From assembly GCA_035519535.1 (NCBI GenBank), contig DATIWF010000080.1, positions 41,548 through 105,547 on the forward strand: 64,000 bases of DNA, in the 5' to 3' direction. The notes beneath the pieces are model-generated. The model ran no database searches and was not told the DNA's origin. It saw only the letters and a list, made by a program, of their open reading frames with translations. The DNA is from DATEGZ01 sp035519535 (GTDB taxonomy: Bacteria; Acidobacteriota; Vicinamibacteria; Vicinamibacterales; SCN-69-37). Shown one piece after another: positions 46,661 to 58,897 of this stretch (position 1 is the first letter of the stretch; the number at the start of each line of letters is the position of its first letter). Both the position numbers and the translations under genes were made by a program.

Positions 46661-47157
46661 CACATATCGACGTGCTGATTCTGATGGGGTCCGACTCCGA
46701 CGCGCCGGTGATGAAGGCCGCCGGCGACGCGCTCAGCGAGCTGGGGTTGACGTGGGAAATGACGGTGGCGTCCGCGCATCGATCGCCGGCGCGCGTGTTG
46801 AAGCTCGTGAGCGAGGCGCCTGGACGAGGCGTCAAGGTCTTCATCGTCGGCGCCGGTGCGGCCGCACACCTCGCGGGCGTTGTCGCCGCGCATACGACGC
46901 TGCCGGTCATCGGCGTGCCGATCGATTCGTCCGCCCTGAAAGGCCTCGACGCGCTGCTCTCCACCGTGCAGATGCCGCCGGGCGTGCCCGTGGCGACGGT
47001 CGCGATCGGCGCCCCCGGGGCGACGAACGCGGGCGTGCTGGCGGCGCAGATGATCGCGCTCGGCGACCCGGCGCTGGCCGCACGGCTCGTCGGCTACAAG
47101 AAGAAGCTCGAAGCGAAAGTCGAAGCCGCGGCCGCCAGGCTCGCGGGGAAGGCGTAG
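46657..47157 (+). CDS. purE: N5-carboxyaminoimidazole ribonucleotide mutase, 166 aa
   Basis: Class I-like PurE. MGSDSDAPVMKAAGDAL, SAHRSPARVLKL, the loop VGAGAAAHLAG (GAG-GAAHLPG in the E. coli enzyme), GVPIDSSALKGLDALLSTVQ and MPPGVPVATVAIGAPGATNA. It moves the carboxylate to give carboxyaminoimidazole ribonucleotide. The partner PurK is not in the window, so either it lies elsewhere or this enzyme works on AIR directly. The C-terminus is a helical tail. Coupled to purD by a 4-nt overlap. Confidence 0.94.
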   Translation: MTHIDVLILMGSDSDAPVMKAAGDALSELGLTWEMTVASAHRSPARVLKLVSEAPGRGVKVFIVGAGAAAHLAGVVAAHTTLPVIGVPIDSSALKGLDALLSTVQMPPGVPVATVAIGAPGATNAGVLAAQMIALGDPALAARLVGYKKKLEAKVEAAAARLAGKA

Positions 47158-47160
47158 AAA

Positions 47161-47195
47161 GGCAGAAGGCAGAAGGCAGAAGGCAGAAAGCAGAA
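47161..47195. repeat. Heptamer tandem repeat, five units
   Basis: Four GGCAGAA units and one AGCAGAA, starting 4 bp after the purE stop and followed by a degenerate GGCAAGG. Confidence 0.85.
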
Positions 47196-47225
47196 GGCAA
47201 GGGACCGAGGGCAACGGCAGCTCTC

Positions 47226-47431
47226 GCAGCCGGGGCCGAAGGGACCGTCACGATGGAGGCCATCATTGCGCGCGACGGCACCGTGGCCGGCGCGAGGATC
47301 ACGTCGCCCGCGTCGCTCTTCGACGACGCGGCGATCGGCGCCGTCCGTTAGTGGATGTTCTCCCCGACGCTCCTGAACGGCGTGCCGGTCGAGGTCTTGA
47401 TGACCGTCACGGTGAACTTCACGATTCGGCG

Positions 47432-47435
<4 letters not shown>
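47226..47435 (+). pseudogene. TonB C-terminal domain fragment with in-frame stop
   Basis: One frame reads AAGAEGTVTMEAIIARDGTV, AGARITSPASLFDDAAIGAV, R, stop (TAG at 47349-47351), then WMFSPTLLNGVPVEVLMTVT, VNFTIRR, stop (47433-47435). This is the canonical C-terminal TonB domain (GxV-x-x-x-hIxxDGxV...A-x-x-AVR-Q-W-x-F-x-P...LNG-x-PV...V-x-F). The conserved Gln between AVR and W is replaced by the TAG, a single C-to-T change from CAG. There is no N-terminal membrane anchor; upstream lies the heptamer array. Likely a decayed remnant unless the stop is read through. Confidence 0.8.
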
Positions 47436-48499
<1,064 letters not shown>

Positions 48500-48571
48500 G
48501 GCGTCGAACGATGTTCCACAGATTTGGCCCGATCGCGGTTCGGTGTCAAATGGCCCGTCGCTGGTTACGGC

Positions 48572-48621
48572 GATCACCACGAAGTTCGCGAAGGCCGGCC
48601 GTCGTGAGCTTCGTGGTGATC
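48572..48621. repeat. Inverted repeat in the rlmN-M16 divergent gap
   Basis: Perfect 13-bp arms GATCACCACGAAG (48572-48584) and CTTCGTGGTGATC (48609-48621) around a 24-nt loop. Flanking sequences TTCCACAGATTTGG (~48514) and GTGGAAAAAGACC (~48629) recall the RAYT element ends. The 242-bp gap holds this and the promoter below; no gene is seen. Confidence 0.6.
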
Positions 48622-48664
48622 CGACCGGTGGAAAAAGACCTGGCCCCGTGATAAGATTTGGATC

Positions 48665-48694
48665 TTGACGCTCTCCGGTAAAGTCAAGTAAATG
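48665..48694 (+). promoter_or_regulatory. Promoter for the M16 peptidase-purine operon
   Basis: TTGACG (48665-48670) and TAAATG (48689-48694) with an 18-nt spacer. The transcript would start near 48701, 40 nt before the ATG at 48742. No purine riboswitch-like fold was recognised. Confidence 0.45.
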
Positions 48695-48741
48695 AACAAC
48701 TTAACGACCGTTGCTCGCTTGCGCGTCGGCCGGGGGTCCCG

Positions 48742-49998
48742 ATGGTGACGTCCGAGACCCTGCCCTCGGGGCTCAGGCTGGCGACCGAGCGCATGCCGCA
48801 CGTGCGGTCGGTGACCGTGGGCGTGTGGCTGACGCGCGGCTCGCGGCACGAGAGCGACGAGGAGAGCGGCGTCGCGCACTTCGTCGAGCACATGCTGTTC
48901 AAGGGCACGACGACGAGGTCGGCGCGCGACATCGCCCAGGCGATCGATTCGATCGGCGGCCAGCTCGACGCGTTCACGGCAAAAGAGTACGCGAGCTACT
49001 ACGTCAAGGTGCTCGACGAGCACGTGGGTCTCGCGATCGATCTGCTGAGCGACATGATTCTGCGGCCGGCGCTCGCGCCCGAGGACGTGACGAAGGAGCA
49101 GAGCGTCATCCTCGAAGAGATCAAGATGGTCGAGGACGCGCCCGACGATCTCGTGCACGAGATTTTCGCGCAGCAGTTCTGGTCGCAGCACCCGCTCGGC
49201 CGCCCGATCCTCGGCACGCCCGAGACCGTCGGCTCGTTCGGGTCGGAGGGGCTGCGCCGGTACTTCACCCGCACGTACGTGGCGCCGAATCTCATCGTGG
49301 CCGCGGCGGGGAACTTCGAGCACGCTAAGCTGCGCGACCTGGTCGAGAAGGCGTTCGCCGACCTGGCGCCCGAGGCCGCCGCCGCGCCGACCCAGGCGCC
49401 GGCGGTCACGCCCGGCGTCGTCTCGCGCCACAAGGACATCGAGCAGAGCCACCTCTGCATCGGCAGCCCGGCCTATCCGCAGGCGCACGTCGATCGCTAC
49501 ACGCTGTACCTGCTCAACACGATCCTCGGCGGCTCCATGAGCTCGCGGCTGTTCCAGCACATCCGCGAAGAACGCGGGCTCGCGTACGCCGTGTTCAGCA
49601 ACCTCACGACGTACAGCGACGCGGGCACGGTGACGATCTACGCCGGCTGTGCGGCCGACAAGACCGACGAGGTCGTCGCCCTTTCGCTCCACGAGCTGAA
49701 GGACCTGCGCGACCACGCGGTTCCGGCCGACGAGCTGCGGCGTGCGAAGGATCATCTGAAGGGCAGCCTGATGCTCGGCCTCGAGAACACGTCGAGCCGC
49801 ATGTCGCACCTGGCCCGTCAGGAGATCTACTTCCGGCAGCACTTCAGCCTCGACCAGATGCTTGCAGACATCGAGCGCGTGACGGCCGACGACGTGCTGC
49901 GGGTCGCGCAGGACTTGTTCGTGGACGGCGGACTGGTCGCCACGATCGTCGGGCCGAAGACGAGCCGGCCGCTGACGGTCGATCACCTGAGGATCTAG
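48742..49998 (+). CDS. M16-family zinc metallopeptidase, 418 aa
   Basis: Pitrilysin-like peptidase, probably cytoplasmic. Starts MVTSETLPSGLRLATERMPH; the inverted zinc motif HFVEHMLFKG gives His46, Glu49 and His50, with a distal Glu in EEIKMVEDAPDDL. The second half carries LLNTILGGSMSSRLFQHIRE, REERGLAYAVFS, EELRRAKDHLKGSLML, the non-catalytic R/Y-bearing domain. It resembles the mitochondrial-processing-peptidase-like bacterial group, which degrades or trims peptides. It begins the operon: purB starts 4 bp after its stop. Confidence 0.95.
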   Translation: MVTSETLPSGLRLATERMPHVRSVTVGVWLTRGSRHESDEESGVAHFVEHMLFKGTTTRSARDIAQAIDSIGGQLDAFTAKEYASYYVKVLDEHVGLAIDLLSDMILRPALAPEDVTKEQSVILEEIKMVEDAPDDLVHEIFAQQFWSQHPLGRPILGTPETVGSFGSEGLRRYFTRTYVAPNLIVAAAGNFEHAKLRDLVEKAFADLAPEAAAAPTQAPAVTPGVVSRHKDIEQSHLCIGSPAYPQAHVDRYTLYLLNTILGGSMSSRLFQHIREERGLAYAVFSNLTTYSDAGTVTIYAGCAADKTDEVVALSLHELKDLRDHAVPADELRRAKDHLKGSLMLGLENTSSRMSHLARQEIYFRQHFSLDQMLADIERVTADDVLRVAQDLFVDGGLVATIVGPKTSRPLTVDHLRI

Positions 49999-50002
49999 CC
50001 GA

Positions 50003-51295
50003 ATGATTCCACGCTACACCCATCGGGAGATGGGCGCCATCTGGAGCGAGACGCGGAAGTACGAGACGTGGCTCGAGGTGGAACTGGCGGCGACCGATGC
50101 GCTGGCCGACGCCGGCGTCGTGCCGCGGGAGGACGCGCGCACCCTGCGCGCGAAGGCGGCGTTCGACATCGCGCGCATCGAGGAGATCGAGAAGACGACG
50201 CAGCACGACGTCATCGCGTTCACGACCGCAGTGGCCGAGCACGTCGGCCCCGCGGCCCGGTGGCTCCACTTCGGCCTCACCTCGTCCGACGTGGTGGACA
50301 CGGCGCTGGCCCTGCAGATGCGGCAGGCCGCGGACCAGATCCTCTCGGACCTCGACTCGCTGGCCGCCGCCATCAAGCTGCGCGCCGAGGAGCATCGCCG
50401 CACGCCGATGATCGGGCGCACGCACGGCGTGCACGCCGAGCCGATGACGTTCGGGGTGAAGCTGGCGATCTGGTACGCCGAGGTCGGACGGGACCGCGAC
50501 CGGGTGCGGCGCGCGCGCGACATCGTGTCGGTCGGCAAGATCTCCGGTGCGGTCGGCATGTTCGCGCACCTCGATCCGTCGATCGAGGAGGCCGTCTGCC
50601 GCCGGCTGGGCCTCGCGCCGGCGCCCGTCTCCTCGCAGATCATCCAGCGCGACCGCCATGCCGAGCTCCTGACGACGCTCGCGATCGTCGCGGCGTCGGT
50701 CGAGAAGTTCGCGACGGAGATCCGCGGGCTGCAGAAGACGGAGATCGGCGAGGTCGAGGAGCCGTTCGGGCGCGGGCAGAAGGGGTCGTCCGCGATGCCG
50801 CACAAGCGCAACCCGGTCGGCTGCGAGCAGATCGTCGGGCTCGCCCGGCTGGTCCGCGCGAACGCCGTCGCCGCGCTCGAGAACGTGGCGCTCTGGCACG
50901 AGCGCGACATCTCGCACTCGTCCGTCGAGCGCGTGATTCTGCCCGACAGCTTCATCGCGCTCGACCACATGCTGCGGCGGTTCACGACCATCGTCTCCGG
51001 CATGGTCGTCTACCCCGAGCGCATGCTGGAGAACCTGCGACGGTCGCGCGGCGTGGTGTATTCGGGCTCCGTCCTGCTCGAGCTGGCGAAGCGCGGGATT
51101 TCGCGCGAGCAGGCGTACGACTGGGTCCAGCGCAACGCGATGCGGTCGTTTGCCGAGCGCAAGGACTTCAAGGAGCTCCTGCTGGCCGACCCGGACGTCG
51201 CGAAAAACGTGCCGCGGGAGACGATCGAAGCCGCCTTCGACCTCGACGCGCAGCTGAGACATGTGGATACAATCTTCCGGCGGGTGTTTGCATGA
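50003..51295 (+). CDS. purB: Adenylosuccinate lyase, 430 aa
   Basis: Catalyses two fumarate-releasing steps of purine synthesis. MIPRYTHREMGAIWSETRKY, TTQHDVIAFTTAVAEHVG, WLHFGLTSSDVVDTALALQM, MIGRTHGVHAEPMTFGVKLA and the flexible signature loop GSSAMPHKRNPVGCEQI. The C-terminal domain is that of the shorter bacterial PurB. Start ATG 4 bp after the M16 gene; its stop overlaps purS by 4 nt. Confidence 0.97.
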   Translation: MIPRYTHREMGAIWSETRKYETWLEVELAATDALADAGVVPREDARTLRAKAAFDIARIEEIEKTTQHDVIAFTTAVAEHVGPAARWLHFGLTSSDVVDTALALQMRQAADQILSDLDSLAAAIKLRAEEHRRTPMIGRTHGVHAEPMTFGVKLAIWYAEVGRDRDRVRRARDIVSVGKISGAVGMFAHLDPSIEEAVCRRLGLAPAPVSSQIIQRDRHAELLTTLAIVAASVEKFATEIRGLQKTEIGEVEEPFGRGQKGSSAMPHKRNPVGCEQIVGLARLVRANAVAALENVALWHERDISHSSVERVILPDSFIALDHMLRRFTTIVSGMVVYPERMLENLRRSRGVVYSGSVLLELAKRGISREQAYDWVQRNAMRSFAERKDFKELLLADPDVAKNVPRETIEAAFDLDAQLRHVDTIFRRVFA

Positions 51296-51542
51296 GAGCG
51301 CGGGTGTTCGTCACGTTGAAGCCGTCCGTGTTTGATCCGCAAGGCCACACGATTGCCGAAGCGTTGCACTCGCTCGGCTACGGCGACGTGGCCGACGTGC
51401 GGCAGGGCAAGTTCTTCGAGCTCGAGGTGAACGCGACGTCGGCGGCCGAGGCGACGCGCCTGGCGACGGAAGTCGCCGACCGCGTGCTCGCGAACCCGGT
51501 CATCGAGAGCTTTCGCGTGGAGCTCGCCGACGAGGTCCGACG

Positions 51543-51546
<4 letters not shown>
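51292..51546 (+). CDS. purS: Phosphoribosylformylglycinamidine synthase subunit PurS, 84 aa
   Basis: Small PurS: MRARVFVTLKPSVFDPQGHT, IAEALHSLGYGDVADVRQGK, FFELEVNAT and a C-terminal NPVIESFRVELADE. It forms the bridging dimer of the three-part FGAM synthase with PurQ and PurL. It overlaps purB and purQ by 4 nt each. Confidence 0.96.
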
Positions 51547-54523
<2,977 letters not shown>

Positions 54524-54528
54524 CCGAC

Positions 54529-55932
54529 ATGGACAAGCTCAAGGAAGAGTGCGGCATCTTCGGCATCTACGGCCACTCCGAGGCGGCGAACCTCACGTAC
54601 CTCGGCCTCTACGCGCTGCAGCACCGCGGGCAGGAGAGCGTCGGCGTCGCGACCTCCGACGGCGGCCGGCTCAACGTGCACAAAGCGATGGGCTACGTCG
54701 CGGACAGCTTCGACGAGCCGACGATCGCGCGCCTCGCCGGGATGAGCGCCGTTGGCCACGTGCGGTACTCGACCGCCGGCGAGAGCGGCCTCAAGAACGC
54801 GCAGCCCATCGTCATCGACTGCGCGCATGGCGAGATCGCGATCTGCCACAACGGCAACCTCGTCAACGCGCAGGAGCTGCGCGATCAGCTCGTCGCCGAC
54901 GGATCGATCTTTCAGACGACGAGCGATACCGAGGTGCTGCTGCACTTGTATGCGAAGTCGAAGGCGGCGACGCCCGAGCAGGCGCTGATCGAGTCGGTGT
55001 CGCAGGCGCGCGGCGCCTTCTCCCTCGTGCTGCTCACGCGGGATCACCTGATCGCCGTCCGCGATCCGCACGGCTTCCGGCCGCTCACGCTCGGCAAGCT
55101 CGGCGAGGCCTACATCGTCTGCTCCGAGACGTGCGCGCTCGACCTCATCGACGCCGAGTGGGTCCGTGACATCGAGCCGGGCGAAGTGTTCATCGTCGGG
55201 CCGGATGGGGCGAAGTCGCTGCATCCGTTTCCGCCGGCGCCGCTCGCGCACTGCATCTTCGAGCACGTGTACTTCTCGCGGCCGGATTCGCTCGTGTTCG
55301 GCAAGAGCGTCAATGAGGTCAGGACGGAGCTCGGGCGCTGCCTGGGGCGCGAGCAGCCGGCGCCGGCGGATGTCGTCGTGCCGGTCCCGGACTCCGGCGT
55401 GTGCGCGGCCTCGGGATTCGCGGAGGTGGCGGGCGTACCGATGCGCATGGGCCTGATTCGCAACCACTACGTGGGCCGGACGTTCATCGAGCCGCATCAG
55501 GCGATTCGACACTTCGGCGTGCGCGTGAAGCTCAATCCGGTGAAGAGCATTCTGCAGGGACAGCGGGTCGTCCTCGTGGACGACTCGATCGTGCGCGGCA
55601 CGACGAGCCGAAAGATCGTCCGGATGGTGCGCGCCGCCGGCGCGAGCGAGGTGCACATGCGCATCAGCTGCCCGCCGACGATCTCGCCGTGCTTCTACGG
55701 CGTGGACACGCCGCAGCGGTCCGAGCTGATTGCCGCGACGCATTCGCTCGAGGAGATCCGCAAGTTCATCGGCGCCGACACCGTGGGCTACCTGAGCCTG
55801 GAGGGGCTGCTTTCGGCGGTCGGCGCCGATCGGCCCAAGTACTGCACGTCCTGCTACACGGGCCGGTATCCGGTGGCGTTTCCCCAGAACCACGCGGCGT
55901 ACCTACAGCTGGCGTTGAAGCTAGTGGAATGA
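54529..55932 (+). CDS. purF: Amidophosphoribosyltransferase, 467 aa
   Basis: First committed enzyme of purine synthesis. A 7-residue propeptide (MDKLKEE) precedes catalytic Cys8 (ECGIFGIYG), the Ntn nucleophile after self-cleavage. Glutaminase domain: LQHRGQESVGVATSDG, GHVRYSTAGE; PRPP loop VVLVDDSIVRGTT. Cys residues in AHCIFEHVYF, SCPPTISPCF and YCTSCYTGRY fit the Bacillus-type enzyme with a 4Fe-4S cluster, an oxygen-sensitive feature. Its stop overlaps the HEAT-repeat gene by 4 nt. Confidence 0.97.
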   Translation: MDKLKEECGIFGIYGHSEAANLTYLGLYALQHRGQESVGVATSDGGRLNVHKAMGYVADSFDEPTIARLAGMSAVGHVRYSTAGESGLKNAQPIVIDCAHGEIAICHNGNLVNAQELRDQLVADGSIFQTTSDTEVLLHLYAKSKAATPEQALIESVSQARGAFSLVLLTRDHLIAVRDPHGFRPLTLGKLGEAYIVCSETCALDLIDAEWVRDIEPGEVFIVGPDGAKSLHPFPPAPLAHCIFEHVYFSRPDSLVFGKSVNEVRTELGRCLGREQPAPADVVVPVPDSGVCAASGFAEVAGVPMRMGLIRNHYVGRTFIEPHQAIRHFGVRVKLNPVKSILQGQRVVLVDDSIVRGTTSRKIVRMVRAAGASEVHMRISCPPTISPCFYGVDTPQRSELIAATHSLEEIRKFIGADTVGYLSLEGLLSAVGADRPKYCTSCYTGRYPVAFPQNHAAYLQLALKLVE

Positions 55933-57164
55933 CTCGACGGCTCGGCGGCGTCTTCGTGATGGGGCTGGTGGTTCTCGCGCCGGCCCGGATCGGCTTGCTG
56001 GCGGGCGCGCCGCCTCAGACCGCCGCGCCGAGGGCGTCCGCCCCCAGGGCCGAGACGCCCGCGCCCCAAGCGGCGACCGCTGAAGCCGTCAACGCGGCCA
56101 TCGACCAGCTCGGCGTGTTCGACCTGGACGCGCGCACGCGAGCCTCGCGCGCGCTCCGCCGGGCGCCGGCGGAACTGGCGGTGCCTGCGCTCAGCCGCGC
56201 GGCGCGTTCCCACAAAGACTCGTACGTCCGGTACCGCGCCCTGGTGCTGCTGACCGGCTTTGGCGACGCGCAGGCGGCGCCCGTCATCCGGGAACTCGCC
56301 GGCGATCGCGACGACCGCGTGCGGCTGGTCGCGTACAGCTGGCTCGGCCTTCACCCGGATCGATCGCTCTTGCCCAAGCTCGTGAGCGCCCTCACCACGG
56401 AGCGATCGGAGTTCGTCCGGCCCGCGCTGACGCGGGCCGTGGCGGCGTACGGCGACGATCCGGACGCGCGCGCGGCCATGCTGCCGCTCGTGACGCGCGG
56501 CGCGGACCTGTTTCGCAGCGCCGTGATCGAGGCGCTCGGCGACTATCACGCGACCTACGCCCTCGCGGCGATCGGCGACGTCGCGAAGCTGGACGGGCCG
56601 CTCCAGGACGAAGCCGTGCTCGCGCTGGGGAAGATCGGCGACGCGACGACGCTCGGCGCGCTGTCCGCGCTGCAGAAGAGCGGACCCGACGACCTTCAGC
56701 CGTCGATCGCCGCGTCGGTATGCCTCATCACCCGATCATGCGCGACGCAGGAGGACTACCTGAAGAGGACGCTGGCGTTTGCGTCGGCGCGCGACGGGAG
56801 CGCGACGCTGCTGAGTCGGGTCGCCCACGCGCTGGCCTCGCTGGCGATTGCCGATCGACAGCCGCCGCTGGAGACGCTGTTCGATGCCGGCGCGACGGCG
56901 ACCGATCCGGCGCGCAGCGTCATCGCCGTCTCGGTGGGCACCGTCGCGCTGCGCAATCCCTCGGTGATGCTGGCCGCCCTGGAGGCCCGTGCGGATCGGA
57001 CGGCGGCTCTCAATCTGCTGCGCGAGGGTTTCGACCTGTTGTCCGAGGAGGACTTCGGGCAGGAGCATTTCTTCGTGGCTGTCCGCGAGGCCGCGGCGAG
57101 CGCGCCCGAAGGGTCGAAACGGCGTCAGGTCGCCTCGGCGATCATCGACGCGCTGGAGTTCTGA
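55929..57164 (+). CDS. Exported HEAT-repeat protein inside the purine operon, 411 aa
   Basis: Signal peptide (RRLGGVFVMGLVVLAPARIG) and an Ala/Pro-rich linker are followed by alpha-alpha HEAT-like repeats: SRAARSHKDSYVRYRALVLL, IRELAGDRDDRVRLVAYSWL, SALTTERSEFVRPALTRAVA, FRSAVIEALGDYHATYALAA, LDGPLQDEAVLALGKIGDA. Such repeats mediate protein binding. No catalytic motif is visible. Its start overlaps purF by 4 nt, and purM follows after 3 bp. An exported scaffold protein between purF and purM is unexpected and its relation to purine synthesis is unclear. Confidence 0.88.
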   Translation: MTRRLGGVFVMGLVVLAPARIGLLAGAPPQTAAPRASAPRAETPAPQAATAEAVNAAIDQLGVFDLDARTRASRALRRAPAELAVPALSRAARSHKDSYVRYRALVLLTGFGDAQAAPVIRELAGDRDDRVRLVAYSWLGLHPDRSLLPKLVSALTTERSEFVRPALTRAVAAYGDDPDARAAMLPLVTRGADLFRSAVIEALGDYHATYALAAIGDVAKLDGPLQDEAVLALGKIGDATTLGALSALQKSGPDDLQPSIAASVCLITRSCATQEDYLKRTLAFASARDGSATLLSRVAHALASLAIADRQPPLETLFDAGATATDPARSVIAVSVGTVALRNPSVMLAALEARADRTAALNLLREGFDLLSEEDFGQEHFFVAVREAAASAPEGSKRRQVASAIIDALEF

Positions 57165-57167
57165 TCG

Positions 57168-58160
57168 GTGGCGCCGATCGACTATCGTCAGGCGGGCGTG
57201 GACATCGACGCGGGGAACGAGGTCGTTCGCCGCATCAAGGCGCTCGCGCGCGGAACCTACACCGCGGGCGTGTTGTCGGGCGTCGGATCGTTCGGCGGGT
57301 TGTTCGCGCTCGGATCGGGGACGACCGAGCCCGTGCTCGTCGCCAGCGCGGACGGCGTCGGGACCAAGCTGAAGGTCGCGTTTCTCGCCGGCGTGCACGA
57401 CACGATCGGCGTCGATCTGGTCAATCACTGCGTCAACGACATCCTCGTGCAAGGCGCGCGCCCGCTCTTCTTTCTCGACTATCTGGCAACCGGGCGACTG
57501 TCGCCCGACGTGGCGGAGCAGATCGTCCGCGGTGTGGCCGCGGCGTGTCGCGACAACGGCTGCGCCCTGCTCGGCGGCGAGACGGCGGAGATGCCGGGCT
57601 TCTACGCAGACGGCGAGTACGACGTCGCCGGGTTCATCGTCGGGCTCGTCGAGCGGTCGAAGATCGTGGACGGGCGGGACGTCGCCAGGGGCGATGTGCT
57701 CATCGCGCTGCCGTCGTCCGGTCTGCACACGAACGGCTATTCCCTGGCCCGCCGGATTGTGTTCGAGGAGCTGAAGCTGAAGATCGACAGTCAGGTGCCC
57801 GAGCTGGGGGAGACGGTCGGCGAGGCGCTGCTGCGATCGCACCGGTCGTACCTGTCGATCGTCATGCCGCTCGTCGAGCGCGGTCTCGTCAAGGGCATGG
57901 CGCACATCACCGGTGGGGGGATCCCCGAGAACCTGCCGCGGGCGCTGCCGGAGGGGCTGAGCTACTCAATCGATCGCGACAGCTGGACTGTGCCGCCGCT
58001 GTTTCGCTGGCTGCAGGACGCGGGGGAGATTGACGACGCGGAGATGTTTCGCACGTTCAACATGGGCGTGGGGCTCATCCTCGTGTGCGCGCCGTCGAAC
58101 GTCGACGCGGTGCTGTCGTCGCTTCGTCCCGCCGGCGGCTGGCGAATCGGCGTCGTCTAG
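57168..58160 (+). CDS. purM: Phosphoribosylformylglycinamidine cyclo-ligase, 330 aa
   Basis: Closes the imidazole ring to give AIR. MAPIDYRQAGVDIDAGNEVV, SADGVGTKLKVAFLAGVHDT, DLVNHCVNDILVQGARPLFF, ALLGGETAEMPGFYADGEYD, SSGLHTNGYSLARRIVFEEL, HITGGGIPENLPRALPE, MFRTFNMGVGLIL. The GTG start at 57168 lies 3 bp after the HEAT gene. The protein ends GGWRIGVV at a TAG whose last base is the first base of the RAYT inverted repeat. At 330 residues it is slightly short for the family, so insertion of the element may have trimmed the C-terminus. Confidence 0.95.
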   Translation: MAPIDYRQAGVDIDAGNEVVRRIKALARGTYTAGVLSGVGSFGGLFALGSGTTEPVLVASADGVGTKLKVAFLAGVHDTIGVDLVNHCVNDILVQGARPLFFLDYLATGRLSPDVAEQIVRGVAAACRDNGCALLGGETAEMPGFYADGEYDVAGFIVGLVERSKIVDGRDVARGDVLIALPSSGLHTNGYSLARRIVFEELKLKIDSQVPELGETVGEALLRSHRSYLSIVMPLVERGLVKGMAHITGGGIPENLPRALPEGLSYSIDRDSWTVPPLFRWLQDAGEIDDAEMFRTFNMGVGLILVCAPSNVDAVLSSLRPAGGWRIGVV

Positions 58161-58796
58161 GGGGACGGGGCTTTTTTCCACAGAATTCGGCTTTTGGGGG
58201 ACGGAGGTCGGGTTCGTGTCTTCCCACATCGCTTGGTTGCACTGCTGGTAGATGGCCAGATCCGTCGGCGTTGGTGGGGCATTGACGTAGTCCACCCAGG
58301 CCGCGGATACGAGAAACGGCGCGCTCGCCAGGGGCAAGCGCGCGTCGGATCGAAACCGCTCCGACAGGCTGCACCACGGCCAGTTTTCGGCGCGTCTCAC
58401 GAGACCGGCCGTCAGGGCATTTCGCTCCACATAGCGGCACACATGGACGAGGCTCGCCGCCGTTTCAATCGGCCGCGCCTGAAACCGGCCCTTGTACAAC
58501 GCGCCCTGCCCGATCGTGCCGTGGCGGTGATGCCACCGGACGGCGTGGGTCGCAGATACCCACCGCATGAAGCTTGAGAGCTCGTTTGTGCCCTTTGGAC
58601 CCACGACCAGATGCCAGTGGTTGGACATCACGCAATAGGCCAGGAGTCGCACCGGATAGAGCGCCAGGCCCTCGTCAAGAACCTTGAGAAACGCGCGGTA
58701 ATCCGTCGGCCTTGTGAAGATGGGCACGCGGCGTGCGGTTCGGTTGATGACGTGAAAGAATGACGCGGGCATCGACGCACGGGGTCTGCGTGGCAT
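57966..58796 (-). CDS. REP-associated tyrosine transposase (RAYT, Y1/IS200-like), 276 aa with read-through tail
   Basis: Starts MPRRPRASMPASFFHVINRT at 58796. Y1 transposase motifs are present: YCVMSNHWHLVVGPKGTNEL (the HUH-type His pair in NHWH) and the catalytic Tyr in LVHVCRYVERNALTAGLVRR, followed by WPWCS. Single-copy Y1 transposases flanked by short inverted ends are REP-associated transposases thought to move or maintain REP hairpins. The native coding part ends around residue 200 (IYQQCNQAMWEDTNPT). The frame then continues through the left inverted end (EKSPVPL) and on antisense to purM until 57966. The last ~80 residues are therefore probably not part of the original protein. Confidence 0.88.
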   Translation of the reverse strand: MPRRPRASMPASFFHVINRTARRVPIFTRPTDYRAFLKVLDEGLALYPVRLLAYCVMSNHWHLVVGPKGTNELSSFMRWVSATHAVRWHHRHGTIGQGALYKGRFQARPIETAASLVHVCRYVERNALTAGLVRRAENWPWCSLSERFRSDARLPLASAPFLVSAAWVDYVNAPPTPTDLAIYQQCNQAMWEDTNPTSVPQKPNSVEKSPVPLDDADSPAAGGTKRRQHRVDVRRRAHEDEPHAHVERAKHLRVVNLPRVLQPAKQRRHSPAVAID

Positions 58797-58897
58797 GTGA
58801 GGAGCCTCCGCAGATAGCAATGGCCATGCCGTGCCGATGCGCCGGCCGACCTCCGGCACCGAACACGTGAGATCTGTGGAAAAAAGCCCCGTCCCCC
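58160..58897. mobile_element. RAYT element with perfect 25-bp inverted ends between purM and purN
   Basis: The left end (58160-58184) starts GGGGGACGGGGCTTTTTTCC and ends with the ACAGA pentamer; the right end (58873-58897) is its exact reverse complement. Inside each end a second motif recurs: GGGGGACGGAGGTCGG at ~58196-58211 on the left and CCGACCTCCGG at ~58848-58858 on the right. The 738-bp element encodes the RAYT on the minus strand. It splits an otherwise gapless purine operon and abuts the purM stop and the purN start. Confidence 0.9.
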
